64,000 nucleotides of DNA, taken from positions 21,440,248 through 21,504,247 of the forward strand of contig OY987266.1 in assembly GCA_963920665.1 (NCBI GenBank). Direction: 5' to 3'. The stretch comes from Straminergon stramineum. Lineage: Eukaryota; Streptophyta; Bryopsida; Hypnales; Calliergonaceae. Below the pieces are notes generated by a model. That model ran no database searches and was not told the origin of the DNA. It was given only the letters and a program-made list of their open reading frames with translations. Each line of letters begins with the position of its first letter. Position 1 is the stretch's first letter. Below are positions 36,088-49,234 of this stretch, piece after piece. The position numbers and the translations under genes were made by a program.

Positions 36088-36593
36088 CCAAGCTTGCGTC
36101 AAAGTATTAGTATAGATCTCAAGGTTTGGCTCCCTCATCCATATAATTTAGTTTGTAGGATGTTTAGTAAGAAGCCCCAATTCGTCCCACTTTACAATCA
36201 ACTTTAATATTCCATGCAATTTCAAGCATGACACACAAGAGTGTGACTAAAAGGAGTTCAAAGAGCATAAGAGAAGGTGATATTACAGAAGGTAATAATA
36301 ATAAATAGTTCTGGTCAACGATGGGAACATCGTTCATCTGAGTTCATATACCACAATATCATCCGTTGTCTTCGTCCTCATCCTTGTCAACTTGTCATCT
36401 ATGGCGCGTTTCACTTTTGAGCTTTCATGTCCTGCTGCCGATGGAGTTGGAGTCTTGAATTGGCTTTCGATCAAAACCCTAGAGCGCAGATATCACACCC
36501 TTGCGTCACTTTTCCGGATTTGGCATGGAGCTCTAAGTCGATGTTGCAATTCTACTGATCGATGTCTGACAAAATTTGGCGTGATATGGTGGC
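36088..36593. promoter_or_regulatory. Upstream region of CCDC93
   Basis: The interval between the CACTA element and the CCDC93 start codon must contain the promoter and 5' leader. No clear TATA element was identified. The overlapping frame from 36392 is out of frame with CCDC93 and is treated as a shadow. Confidence 0.4.
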
Positions 36594-39500
36594 GTGATGA
36601 CGAAGATGGAGCAGGACGAGGAGAGGGTGGAGCTCCTGCGGGAGATTGCGGAGCTTTTGCTGTCCGGGGGATACTTCCGAGCTCAGATATCGACTCTCTC
36701 TCCATTTGATATCCTCACGGGAGGATTGGCGTGGGCGATCGCGGCTAGCAATGTGGATGTGGATTTCGACGTTCTCTACGACGACGATGCCACCCTGGGC
36801 TATAAGATGTAAGTTTTTGAATATCTCGCTCTTGTGGAGGAGGATCAAGGGGAGCAGTAGTGCTGCGGGAAATTAACTGGGACTAGTTCGACTTCGTCAT
36901 CCTAAAATCATTGGTACGGTGGTATGAAATTATTGAAGGTTTGTTGGAAATCACATTAATTAGGATTCAAAAAAATTTAAGTTTGAATTCAAAATAAAAT
37001 AAAAGTATGCTAACCGAAAACTTTCACCTAATCTTGAGAATTTAAATTTCTTGGTGGGAGAAGACCTATAACGGGAAAATTGCGGTCAGCATGCGGCTAG
37101 ATGTTAAGTGGATTCCGTAGGTTTAGTATGTCTCAAAGTAGAGCAGACTGGATGTGCGGGATTGATTCTTTGACTCGCTATTCGACTCTGCTCATGGAAT
37201 GGCTCTGTTATGAGCCAACCTGATTGTCGCCCGCTGCACAATGGGATTCTGGTATTCGTCTTGTAAATTCGGAATAATACTGTTACAATTTGGAGCTATG
37301 TTCCAGTGAAAAAATTGCACGAATTTTAGCCAGATTGCTACAAGAGAAAATAATAGACTAATATCATTAAAGGAGTTTTGGGGGGCAATTAGCTAAAATA
37401 TGTAAGGTTTTCTACAAATATTTTGTCAAAATGAGCCAAAAATGTATCAAATCTAGTAAGCTGCTACAAAATTAGTGAAAATCTAGAATATTATACCAAA
37501 ATGACTATCATTGGCCAAAGTCATGTAATTTTTGCGAATTTTGTAAAAACATAGCAGCATCTCTGCTATGTTCCAAGAAGCGCGAAATAGTCTCCTACAG
37601 AAAGAGTTATTTATGGATCTTGCGGACAGGCCTAGTACCTTTCTCTTAAGATTTTTGCTTGTCATGGGGTAATTTCCTAGGTCTTGGTCAAGTGACCATA
37701 TTCGACAATCATGAGGTTCTTGACTGAATACCTTTCTTGCAGTTTTGATTCATCGCAAGAATGTAACGAATGTGATTAATGCCCTTGATTATAGCTTCTG
37801 GAGAATTGTTTGAATAACAGAGCTCTTCTGGTGATGTGCAGCAAGGTTGGGGAGGCTATTGAGGAAGCATTAGATCGCATGGGGTGCCCTTACCCGCTTC
37901 AGGCGCACCAAATTCAGGGTCTCGATTATCCTGCTGTTCTGTTAGTTGTTCAATGGCTGGTGAAACGAGTTTTACAAAGTAGAGAAGAATCCGGCGATCA
38001 GGTTAGTGCACTTGTAAACGTTTTGTTCTACCTTCTGATGACCGTTCATTGGTAGGGCGCAACTTTGCTAGTAGTATAAGTGAATTTTATTGTGATTTTG
38101 ACGGTATTCTTAGTATCCTTGCTTTTTCTTAATATTTTTCGTTTATTCTTTCAAGTTTTGTGTGGGAGTATTTTGTGGGGCACATGTTTTCTGATCTTTG
38201 TGAAACGGTTGTTTGATAGCTGAGAAAATATTCGCTGTGGACGTTTCATCGACACTATGATCTCCCTGGAGAAGCTTCTGATGAGCATGCTCACCTGGTA
38301 GGTCTTTACAGCCATTCTACATTCCGGAAGCATATGTCCATGATGAGGATACTTTCAAGCTTGTTTCTCAACGTCTAGTTTTATCTTAAGCGTTGACATC
38401 ATTATGTAGTTAATCCGGCACTAAAGCCGCTTGAAAGTGGTGTTAGATTCACACCTGTTGTTGTTGAGTTTTCCCCTGATTCTCGAACGGTGACTCATCG
38501 CTCACATTCGAAACAAGTCGACGTGATGCGTGATACAATAAGAGCGTCCATTTTGCCTTCTGAAAGTGCACCTTGCGAACTAAATTTATGCAGATGATAG
38601 ATTTGTTTCTTTATCAAAATGTAAGGAGGGTTGGTTGTCACATGCAGGATAGGATAAACCTTACACGGCAGTCTTCAACAGCAGATTCTGGTGATCAGCA
38701 ATACCTGCAGATCAAGTAGGCTTACTGCTTTATATTCTACTTCAATTTGTGCTTGATGTTTCGTATGCTACATCTTAAGCCACATGCTTCTGATGGTGGA
38801 CAACTTTGAGTCGTTATTTATTCGTTTCGCATGGTCATTTACAAACAGTATAACTGTAAGAGGGATATAGTTGACATTCTCATAATGTGTAATGAATCCA
38901 AACGTTCAGCATCATTTGTGTTGCAAAAGTATACCTGAAACTGTCCTGCTGAATCCCCTCTAGAAGTACTTTTGCTGAGCTGGTAGATGTCATGTTTGCT
39001 GTTCTAGAAAATTCTTGTGACGACGACTTAGGATGTAGCTGGTTGCTGAACCATTCTGTAACCCTCCCAGTGTGTGATCTGTTATTCTCTTACTGTGATC
39101 TTTATACGAGTTTGACATACAGCGATTGCAGGATAGTCGCTTCTAACCTTTCTCCATGCTGTTATGCAGTGACAGTCTTTTGGAACTTCAGTTAAATGAT
39201 GTCAATGCTCTGCGTCCGGAATTGAAGGCTATTGATGTTAGTTCCTCTCTCGAGCAACAGCTATACTACATTCTATAGCTATACTAGATTTTTTTATTGA
39301 AGTGTAATTGAGCTAATCTTTACAATACCATAACATAGAGTCTGGTAGTGCTGATATCAAATCCTTAATGCAATCTGCTATAGATCACTTTGTGATGATT
39401 CTTGAGCCTGTTAGCCTTGAGCAAGCTTGATCTACTTGAATGCTAACTCCTGTGTAGGACCCTAAGCTGGATGAATGAGAACCACGTCAAATAATCATTT

Positions 39501-42500
39501 TTTTCGCTGTCAGTTCTTTTTAAGTAGGTAGAAGCTATCCGTAGTAACATGAGTACCTTCTGCTTCTTTTTCATTAATTTGTTCCTTTCTGGTGTAGACT
39601 GCAGCTCTTGAGAAACAGATAGAGTTCCAGAAAGCTAGGATTGAACAGCTGCGAATGAAGAAAGATTCCGCAGTGAGTGCTGCTGAAGACATTGATCTTT
39701 CAATAAGAAAACAGGTGCTTTTCATGCAGCTTTACATACCTGATTGTCCACTTCTATATCACCTGGTTTCCAAGATGAGACTTAGGAGATTATTTCGCAT
39801 GTCATTCATACCTGAATCTGCTGCTTGTGCAACCTTCTCTGTTTTTTCATCGAAGGAGAATGTTTTCTATAAAATCTGATTGTCGATATCAAATCATCGC
39901 GATTGTGTGTGACGATTTTGAATCACAGTGTTTGATTGAGAGATCTTCTTGCTTGTGTGCATTGTTTGCACGTGGGCCCTTTTTAGGAAGGCAGGAGGAG
40001 CATTGGGCAGAACTGGTTGCAGAGAGAGCAGAACTACACCATGCCGCAGATGATGCGGATGCAGGCCCAGTGGTTAAGGACATAATTTCTTTATTACAAG
40101 AAACGAATGTATGCCCATGACCATTGCACCGATTCTTCCTTCTTTCCTTCCACTGGTGTTGTAATCCTTCTCTTTGTCATTGAAGGTTGATGTATATTGC
40201 GAGTCTCGATTCAAGAAATAAGATTCAGGAGATAGATTAAAATGAATTCAGTTTGATCATGGCTGGCACTATTTTCATTTTGGATTTTTCATCTTTGGCT
40301 GGTGATACTGCTTATGCAGTTTTGATGTCATCTGATACATGGGCAATGTATGTGGTCAGAACCTTAAAAACATGGAAACTGAATTCCGAGCAAGCTGTAA
40401 AAAGAAGAGAGCGGCACTGGTAGCTCGTATTAAGCAGCTGCAAGATCCAGCACTAAATCTTGCAGAGCAAGCAGAAAAGCAAGCAGATGCTGAGACCATG
40501 TACGAGGCTGATTTATTGAAGCTCGGATCTGTTCGAAAAGTAAGATGAACTTGACTTTTGATCCTTTATTTTGAAATTTGGAATTTTCAAATTCCCTTCT
40601 TTGTTGGAATGTACAACAGTACAATTTCTGTCGTTCCACTCAAAGAGTGACTATCTACTTGTTGATAAAATCCTATGATAGTGGTTTACGGTTACTTCTG
40701 GTCATACAACATCAATCACTCCTACCGTATGTTTCTTGATTGTCAGTCGTGAAAAATTGCACTTTCTCTTTAAGCATACTTGATGTTATCCAGGAGCTTG
40801 CCAAGAAATGTCGGGAAGTTGCCCGCATGCAAAGGCAGTTGGATGATGTGCCCACACAGTCTGAGCTTATTCAGTAAGTCGCAAGAGAAACTCTGGATTT
40901 TGTTTTACTTCGATTGAGTGATTGCATGGTGGAAGTTGTTCCTTTGACCTCAATCAACTCCTCACTCTATTTTGTAGCCAATTGTTTCTATTGAGACCAA
41001 CGGGAGAAGAATGTACTGTACTGCACCTCTTATTCTGTAGAGGAACTATTTTCTTGCCACTTTTGATTGCAGTCTCATAGATACTCCATGATCTCTGGGG
41101 TGGCAATTAGAGGCTGATAGTGCAGGATATCAACCGTCTAGATGCAAACACAATTCTTATCTGAACGTGTTATATGTTGGAGGATTCAGATATGAACGTC
41201 GATTTGTGGAGCTCTATCTGCACATACAGGTTCAATGCTTAGACATCTTTATCCTCTCCTTCCAGTCGCTAACAACCAATTGTTATCATGTGATCTAAGC
41301 GCCCGCCTCTTTATTTTGTGGTCACACGGAGAATTTGGAAGGTTTTCCCTCGATCTGAGGTCTCATTCTGCTGTTGTTTCCTATTTTTGATTATCACAGC
41401 GGAAGCTAGCTGAGACAAGGAAATATTATGCGACTTATAATGCACTTGCTGAAGCTCACGAGCTCACTATGAAAGAGACTTCTTTACTTAACTCGATCCA
41501 TTCTCAGGTGTGTACACTTTTCACTCTGTTGTCTCATCTTGCGTTTTCTACTGTCTGGTGCAACTTAGAATGGAAGGAAGTGATTTGTTGCAAGATACCC
41601 TGGTTGTCTGCATCATGTGAACATGTGTTCTGTTGAGCAGAAAGGAATGTGATACTCGGTTAAGTCATGGATGTCGTTTTGGTTCTTTTTTGTTTAGTGA
41701 GATTTTTGTCGCTTTGCAGTTTGAGGTTGCAATGACGACTCCAGGAGGGCGTGCCAAGTTTGTGGAGTCAATGGAAGGAATTGTGAAAGGGGTGAAGCAG
41801 GTACAATGACTTCTCTCGGTATTTCTAGTTTCATTTTTGAAATCTGATTCTCTTGAGAATACTAAGCGGGAGTAAAGGTTACCCAGTGTGTGCTATGTCC
41901 TGTATCTTTGCCTACTCTCTGATTTTAGGTTTTAGCAGTACGAAATAAATTTTACAAAATCTGTTTGCAACGCTCTTTAACCCCACAGGCTAAGAATCTA
42001 CGATTCCTTCTGATGGATTCCTAAGACTTCTCATTCTTCACATGGTGCTCTGAATAGTATGGAAATTCCGTTCATGTGTCTGAAACAGCAATGGTCCCTT
42101 GATATGATGCAGAAATTGTTGAAGATGGAAAAACGATTAGAGGCAGAGAAAGATACATACAATGCTTTAAAGGAGAAACATATGGCATGCGTCACTGCCC
42201 AGCGAAATTACTTCTTACTTGTCAAGCAGTTCCAGGTATTTCATTTTTACTTTATTTTTAAGGTTTGATCTAGCTTACAAGAATACATCTACTTTGCTTC
42301 CAGATTTGAATTAGGTTACTTCTAAGCGTGATAACCATTCAGCACAATACAAGAAATTATCCACGTCCAATACCTTTTTTCAGTCTCTCTTCTATCCTAG
42401 ATCACTTCTACAGAACCATTGGAAGAAGCCAGTCTTCTTAGCACTTGAAAAAACGAAAAATACCAAAAATAATCAGGTGTGAATTTGGATACACTTTTCT

Positions 42501-42692
42501 ACTAATAGTACATGATTATCGTGTCTCATGACTCATTTTAGCTGGTTCACGTTGCAGGACGAATGCGCCAAAAATGAGAGATTGCGAGCAACTTTGGAGT
42601 CATACGCTGACGTTAATTCGAGCAATATCCCTATACCAGCCCTTGTGTCTCCCCTTGAACACGACCCCAACTCTTTTCTACCCCCTCTTTGA
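36594..42692 (+). CDS. CCDC93: CCDC93 homologue, CCC-complex coiled-coil subunit (14 exons)
   Basis: Exons: 36594-36808, 37842-38001, 38220-38297, 38648-38715, 39170-39236, 39598-39714, 39995-40108, 40360-40539, 40794-40873, 41190-41229, 41400-41507, 41720-41800, 42113-42235, 42558-42692. All introns are GT..AG and all phases agree, giving 521 residues against 631 in human CCDC93. The N-terminal CH-like NN domain (~1-130) keeps GGYFRAQISTLSPFDILTGG, HQIQGLD and VVQWLVKR. The coiled-coil region keeps VPTQSELIQ, QYERRFVELY and KETSLLNSIH, and near the C-terminus QRNYFLLVKQFQ. In animals CCDC93 pairs with CCDC22 and COMMD proteins and works with retriever and WASH to recycle endosomal cargo; the same role here is inference. 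The start ATG ATG at 36594 is followed by KMEQDEERVELLREIAELL, aligning with the family start. The segment between exons 3 and 4 is the least certain. Confidence 0.93.
38426..38492 (+). other. Possible extra CCDC93 exon between exons 3 and 4
   Basis: A phase-0 open segment (CCGCTTGAAAGTGG onward, reading PLESGVRFTPVVVEF) follows an AAAG acceptor-like site and could end before GGTGACT. The frame stays open to about 38590. Animal CCDC93 has a conserved 'RxHATLLEYG' segment about here that I do not find, so an alternative or missed exon is plausible. Skipping it also keeps the reading frame. Confidence 0.25.
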
Positions 42693-44930
42693 TGCTCGAA
42701 ACAGATTCTTGTTCTCATTCTAGTTGATTCCATGTACATCTGTTACTCCATTTTACACAGATTTTCATGTCCCTTGAATAGAATATTGCCTCTGGTATTG
42801 TACCAGTATTCTGAACTTTTAAATTCAATAAGTGCGTGGCGGCAGTGGGTGACGTATTCCTCGTCGCTTTGATGTACAAGTATTAATGTTGCAGAGAATA
42901 GACATGTTGACAAAGTACCCGCATGGCTCCGAAGGCTCTGCTTTGTTCTAGCGTGCGTTTGACCGACACAACAGGATAACGGTGATGGGCACATCTGACA
43001 GGAAAATGTTATAGTCATTCAGTCCCCAGTTCACTTAGACCCTACAATCATTATTACGCAACCCTTGGAGAGCTTTGGTTTTGCACGATGTCAAATGTAC
43101 TATGTTTTGAGCACTCTTCATTAACCCTGTCTTTGTATCAACACCTAAAATCTGATCATGAATGGCAAAGGATGGTATGTTAAGTTGTTAACACATATTG
43201 AAACACTGATGCACGTGCTGTGTCTCCATCTCTCCAGATTCCTTGTCCTCTCGTTGCGGCTCCCTTGCCAGGTAATTCTTTGCGAGTAAGGAATGGGATA
43301 ACTTAGATGTGTTGAAGCAGGAACCTCCGCTGCAACATTCTCCACACCAAGTCCTCAATTATATAGAAAATCTTAAGAGCAATGTGATCTTTTTGATGAT
43401 AGAGATTGCATGAAACAAATTTTGAGCTTTAACACATGAATGCATTTGTCATTTTCACCATCAAATCACTTGTATAAGAAGTGTGTGCAAGAGTTTAGAC
43501 TTAAATGTGAAAAATTGTGCCAAGAAGGGTGTAATGTGTGCAATATGAGGGTGTTATTTGTCATTGAATTTGAGTATGTAGAGGTGGGAAGTTAGTTTGG
43601 AAGACTTGGAGTGTAGACAAGGCTTGAGGGGGGACTTTTAGACTTTAGGGAATTGGCTTTGGGTTGTGGCGTTGTCTTTTGACACCTTGTTTGAGCCCTA
43701 AGAGACCATACCTTCCATGTGTGTTTCAAGATTCATCTTTTCTAAGTTGAATCTCCCATGTGAGGGAGTAAGGGGCATTTGGCCTCATGGCTTCATCCTA
43801 GAATGTAGATGTTTACTTAGCTTTGATAGTTAATGAAGTTTGTCTAGCTTTTATAGAAGCTTTTCTTCATTGTATTACTTAAAAAAAATGCCACTACATG
43901 CATGGATATTATTATAGTGAAAAATCAACATTTAAATGACTTAAAATCTTGTTTAGACTTTAGAAGTGTTGGGGGGAGTTTGAAAGCATTGGAATTGCGA
44001 ACTCACTTCCACTTGGAGCTCCATAGCAATGGTTATGAGTATTTAGGACGAAAGAAATGGATTCCAAGCCATATTTGGGGGGTAAGAGCACTATTGATCC
44101 TAATCTACAAGCTAAAACACATGGGACAATCCAATAGCATCAAGAAAGGTGTAACAACTCTAATTTGCTCACAAATTTATAGGAAGGCAATAAGCTCAAC
44201 AAAGGGTTATGCACCTAGGAATAGCATTGTAATAATTGTTGGACGTACATGGAGCTTTGGAGAAGTCAAGTCCATATTATACTACCATGAGAAAAGGGTG
44301 TTGTGACTAGTGTTAGCAAGATTATAAGAATGGTGTTGAGTGTCGAAGCAAATGGTGTTGGAGTGTGTGCAATTAAAAAATTAGAAGATTAGGATTCATA
44401 TTGGGAAGTTATTACTTGCGTGGATGGATATTGTTATGATGAAGGAGTTGTTGCAAGGTTAATTAGATCTAGGAACAAATAGAGTCCTTCGGAATTGTAG
44501 CAACTACAACTTGATTGATTGGAAGAGGTTGTGAAGATTAGTTGAGGTCTGCATTTGCGCCCCAAGGTGCCAGATATATCAGACATATGCAATCTAGATC
44601 CCAAGGTCACAAAGGCTTGAAGGAATAACCTAACAAATGGGTGTTGTAGAGTTACTACAATGGACAAAAGTGTTGTCCAATTACAACAAGAAGGCAATGA
44701 CATCTTTTACATAGGTGACTAGTTGTCATTGCAGCAACTAATCAACTCAAGTAATACTTGATTGGCAATCTAGATTCTCAAATTTGTAAAGCCTAAGTAT
44801 AAAATTGGGCAACATAGACAAGGTCAATAGAAGGGGAATACTAGCAACCAAGGTGTGTGAGAGCAACTAGTGTCTAGTGGTAGTGCACATGGGCGAACGA
44901 TAGATCTATGATTTCCCGACAAGGACACTA
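42693..44930. other. CCDC93 3' flank and AT-rich spacer
   Basis: The first few hundred bases after the stop are presumably 3' UTR (AATAGAATATTG near 42777 and AATAAGTG near 42827 are possible polyadenylation signals). The 134-codon frame at 43902-44306 and the minus frame at 44434-44703 are unrecognised. No RNA gene was seen. Confidence 0.4.
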
Positions 44931-44935
44931 CCAAA

Positions 44936-45096
44936 CACTAAAAGAAAACTATGTTGTAGTTAACAAAATCTAGGTGACATTTTCTATAAACTATGTCCTC
45001 TAATAAGAAGTTTTAAAAAAACTGTGTTCTAGTTAACACAATTTACAGAAAATGTCACCTAGATTTTGTTAACTACAACATAGTTTTCTACTAGTG
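44936..45096. mobile_element. Hairpin CACTA-type MITE, 161 bp
   Basis: The ends are CACTAAAAGAAAACTATG and, inverted, CACTAGTAGAAAACTATG. The arms continue as TTGTAGTTAACAAAATCTAG and GTGACATTTTCT, so most of the element folds into one hairpin. AAA flanks both sides (44933-44935, 45097-45099), the 3-bp duplication typical of CACTA insertions. Confidence 0.88.
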
Positions 45097-45099
45097 AAA

Positions 45100-46780
45100 C
45101 TACAAAGATTAGAAGGGTTTCATTTCAAAGATGGGCATTGTAATTGTAAGGGCGCAGCTACACTATGTTAGAAGATCTCTCGCAAACCAATATGAACAAG
45201 ATTTTGGTTGTCAATACATATTGAGCAAGAGAAAAGACAACCAACAATTAACCCTTGAATAGCCTGGGACAATGTGACCAGTGACCACCAATCATCAAGT
45301 TGGAAGCATTGGCTAATTAATCTTCACTTCACTACATTACTGAGTCGATTAATAGGTGATTGCTGGAGTAACTTCTTGTAAAGAAGGGACAATTGAGTCA
45401 AATTAAGTACTTTGTACTAAGTAAGGAGAATTAGCTAGATAATTCAATTAAAAAAAAATCATGTTAATTAATGCTAATCAAGATTACTTGAGTATTTTTA
45501 ATATTATTGTTATTACTATTATTTTAAAAACAAGCTTCACACTCAAACATAGAAACTTGGATGCGAATTGGGAGTTAATTTTGCAAGGAAAACTTATCAG
45601 ATGGTAGAAAATGAGCTGCATATAAAAATTCCAGCACCTCAAATTGAACCGAAAACCCTAATTTAACCCTGGAGTGCTCTGACGTCCAAAAAGTGGACAA
45701 CGAACAAATCGAAACTATGGTATCTTCTCATTACTACTTGGATGAAAGTCATCCTAATTTGTGGAGATACTTTATCAAGTTGTTGTCCTATCCAAGGGTT
45801 GAATTTGGTATTACTAGAGTACATATTTTTCTAAAATTACAAATGTGCAAGTATGTCAAGTGGTCAAATTGCATTGACTTTAATTCAAAACTGGATTTGC
45901 CAAAATCAAGTAATAGATTTTAAGAGCACAAAAATTTCAAAAAATCACTATGTGAAGAGAACCTCATTTCAAATCCATTCCAACAAATTTTACTCAAAAA
46001 ATGATAATATTTTGCTTGTAACCGAGTTAAGGAGGAATTTTAAAATTTCCCTTTCAAAATTTATAAAAAAATATTGATGATAGCATTGGTGAATCTAATT
46101 GTACAAATGGAATCTACAACTTCAGTCTTCAACTTTTGTTTGTAAGTAAATTCCAAAATATGCTTCTAAAAAACACTTTATAATTATTTTTCTCAAATCA
46201 TTGATTTTGGAGATGAGTTTGGACATTCCAAGGTTAAAGTCTTAAAACTCAAAACTTGGCCTTGAATTAATTATGAATCTTGTAGGTTAGTAGATAGTCC
46301 TAGAAAGTGTAAGGGGGGAGGTTTGGGTGATTTTTATTTTGTTTTTTAGGGGATAGTTTTGGGAGAATTTGGTGCAAGTTTGATCTCAACCTCAATTTTC
46401 AGCACCCTATTTAACCATTAAAAATCTAATCAGGGTTTCCAAATGCAAAACCCAACACTCAATTGAGACCCCATGGATTAGTATTTAACTATGGGGATGT
46501 TTAAAAGGGTGTAGTGTATGTGTTTTGGGATGGGTGTGGTGGTCTGATAGTTTGTTAACTTTCTTTTTACTTTTCTTGGGCCATTACTAACATGAGTTAG
46601 GGTGTTATTAGTACATACACTCTAAACACAATTGGCCATTATTTGGAAGAAGGAATGATTGGTGAGGGTTTGAATCAATTGCCTCGTTATAAAATGGCTA
46701 TCTTAATTAGTTACTAAGCAAGTGCGATGGGCAATCAAAATCAAATCAAAATAGACTCATGAAGGAGTTGGATAGTCTCT
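45100..46780. other. AT-rich spacer
   Basis: Frames at 45693-45923 and 45853-46077 are unrecognised. Nothing else was identified. Confidence 0.35.
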
Positions 46781-47660
46781 CGAGCAATATTAGTATGTAA
46801 AACCTTAGCCTCAACACACTTGGTAGTGTAATCTATGGCAACTAAGATATACAAGTTGCCCATATACTAAGAGGGAATAATAGGGCCAACAAAATCAAGT
46901 CCCCATTTCATAAATGGTTATGTTAGGAGGCTTGTAATCAACTAAATGGAAATTGCCTTCTATAAACTCTTTGTTCATCGACATTTGTTGCAAGTGTGAC
47001 AATACTTGTAGGTATCATTGTGGAGGAAGGTCATCGATATCTAGCATCAAGGATTTTTTGTAATGCAGTATCGAGAGAAAAATAGCCACATATAGTACCC
47101 TTGAGTAATTCTTAGATAACATTGTAGGCTATATCAAAAATGATGTATTTCCGTAAGACTCTATCTTCTGTCCCTTTGGTATATGTAATTGTCTACCACC
47201 TTAAAATCTTAAATGAGCTGGCTTGGAAGGTGATACATTTTTTGGTTTCTTTCAAAACACCCGGTAGGAAGGTATGAATGGTGAAATGATCTATAACTAT
47301 ACTAAGGTAGTTAGGTTCCATCTAGAATAAGCAAGTATCTCTACCTATCATGGACCTCACTACAAGATGTGCCCATAACACCTTGGTCAGAAAGGAAGAC
47401 CTTGGGGTTGACTTCCTAAGCCTTGTAAAAAATTAGGTGAATAGAAAAAAAGAGTACTTAGCAGATAAGGTGCTATAGCTTTCAATTCAAGATGAAAAGT
47501 GTCCCATGCTATACATTCTTGAAAATCTAGTGATATTACATATTCAGAGGTACAAAGGACATGTGGATCCAAGCTCTCAATCAAAAGATATGGCTCTTCA
47601 AAGTTTGTAATCACATAACCACAAATCCAAGGTATGGGACTTGAGAGTAGAGGTTCCAAG
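46780..47660 (-). pseudogene. Ty3/gypsy retrotransposon pol debris (zinc finger and integrase)
   Basis: Minus-strand fragments in pol order: a pre-integrase stretch (47160-47250, reading ILRWQTITYTKGTEDRVLRK), then GYFSLDTALQKILDARYR (HHCC region, ~47030-47100), YKYCHTCNKCR (~46985-47015), and the integrase core KWGLDFVGPII ... ILVAIDYTTKCVEA (~46800-46920). The core keeps the catalytic aspartate of 'LDFVGP' and the 'IDY.TKWVEA'-like block with W changed to C. Stops and frame slips break every part. The frame at 47387-47659 is probably the RNase H-integrase connection. No LTR was found beside it. Confidence 0.7.
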
Positions 47661-47901
47661 AAGAATTTTTTATTAAAATAGGGTATGCTATATACTACTG
47701 AAAAACTAAGGACACAAGGATTCTAAAATGCCAAGGCTCACGAATAGTTTAGCTATGAGCTAGAAGTTATAGGCAAACAAAGGGGATAGGGTCTTGGAGA
47801 ACTACACTTCCTAAAGAATACAAACTTTTAGAGGGACATGACTTGCTCTATACTTGTTGCATTTGAGAAATGAATAGTCCATAGTGATCCACTCAAAGAG
47901 T

Positions 47902-48127
47902 CACTACAAGTGAAAGAGGTGTTTTAAGTGAGTTTTTAAGTATTGCCCTAGACATAAGATTTTAAATAGTGACCTTCAAGGAAATTTTCAGTAAAAATTT
48001 ACTAAAAACACATGCATTTATTTCTAGTAAATTTTTACTTAAAATCTCCTTAAAGGTCATTACTTAAAATCTTATGTCTAGGTTTATATTTAAAAATTCT
48101 CTTAGAACACCCCTTTCTCTTGTAGTG
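47902..48127. mobile_element. CACTA-type MITE, 226 bp
   Basis: The ends are CACTACAAGTGAAAGAGGTG and, inverted, CACTACAAGAGAAAGGGGTG. The arms pair over most of the length (CTTAGAC/ATAAGATTTTAA; AGTAAAAATTTACTA at the centre). AGT flanks both sides (47899-47901, 48128-48130). It is the intact relative of the fragment at 20108. Confidence 0.9.
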
Positions 48128-48130
48128 AGT

Positions 48131-49230
48131 AGATCACAAAAATGGATTTGTAGATTGGAATTGGAGTCCAAAGCTAATAGTTATTCCAAGGGTAAGATTG
48201 GGACACTTTCAAAACTTAGTTTTGAGGCTAAGGCATGGGATCTAGTACATTCTCAAAGGAAAATTGTATCTTGGAATTCTTATTGACCTATAGAACTAGG
48301 GGATCCGCTAAATCCCACAAAGAATAGTATACAAAGGGGTTGTCTCCTTCCTCACTTCTAAATGGTGCCATTGTGAACTAAAGTGGCCACAGGTAGTGAA
48401 GTTGGTAAGAACGGGATCTCACCACCACCTTTATGACATCTTGGAGTGTTCTTGGTCACTCCTTGATACTAATTGGATGGTATCCCACTTCACACCATGC
48501 TATAACATTGAGTATCCACTAGTAAGTCTTAAAGTGAGATTAGTTGGACATGGTGAGGCTTGGGATATTGTTCAAGGGTAGTTAGCACTGATGGAGTAGT
48601 GCCATCGTTGAGCATACGTTTGAAAACCAATGGAAATTCCGTCACTTTTTTATTGACTTAGTAGTGGTTTTAGATGTCACAAACCACTTGGCATGGTCCT
48701 ATTTACTCATGGTGTTCACTATGAATCAATAATTATTAGGTCAAGCTATAGGTTAGTATTTAAACTATTGTTAGGCCTTGTTTTATACTAAGGATTGTGC
48801 ATTGTCTTGCACACCACTTAGTGGAGTTACGTACAAGGTGTATTCACATCTTGTTACATTGGTATGATTGGAGGTGAGTTGCACCTCATTCATATATTTG
48901 GAAGTAACAACGAAGGTACTTAGGCACCTATAGAGTCATTGTTGCATGATTATTTTATTTTATTCTTATTTGTCACAAGTTGGCATGATGTGTTTGTGCA
49001 CAACAAGGACAAACTATATTCAATGCAAAGCAATGTAATTTAGTAAACACAGAAGAGTGTGTTGGCATAGGGATTGACGGAGCCTATGACCATGTAAAGA
49101 AACCTCAAAATCCTCCACTTAGAGTGATCCACTTTATGACTAAGATAGGTAACAATACCTAAAATGGTTTAGATAAAGGTTTGAGCCTAGTCCCTATTTT
49201 TGGACTATAAAAGATCTTGTTGGATCTTGC
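48131..49230. other. Spacer between two transposons
   Basis: No recognisable coding sequence; the frame at 48396-48581 is unremarkable. Confidence 0.35.
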
Positions 49231-49234
49231 TTGT

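Noticed and set aside
36392..36709. 105-codon plus-strand frame overlapping the CCDC93 start
   Set aside because: It is out of frame with the CCDC93 first exon, has no recognisable domain and overlaps strongly conserved coding sequence in another frame.
43902..44306. 134-codon open frame as a gene
   Set aside because: No domain, no splice context, and composition is like the surrounding AT-rich spacer.
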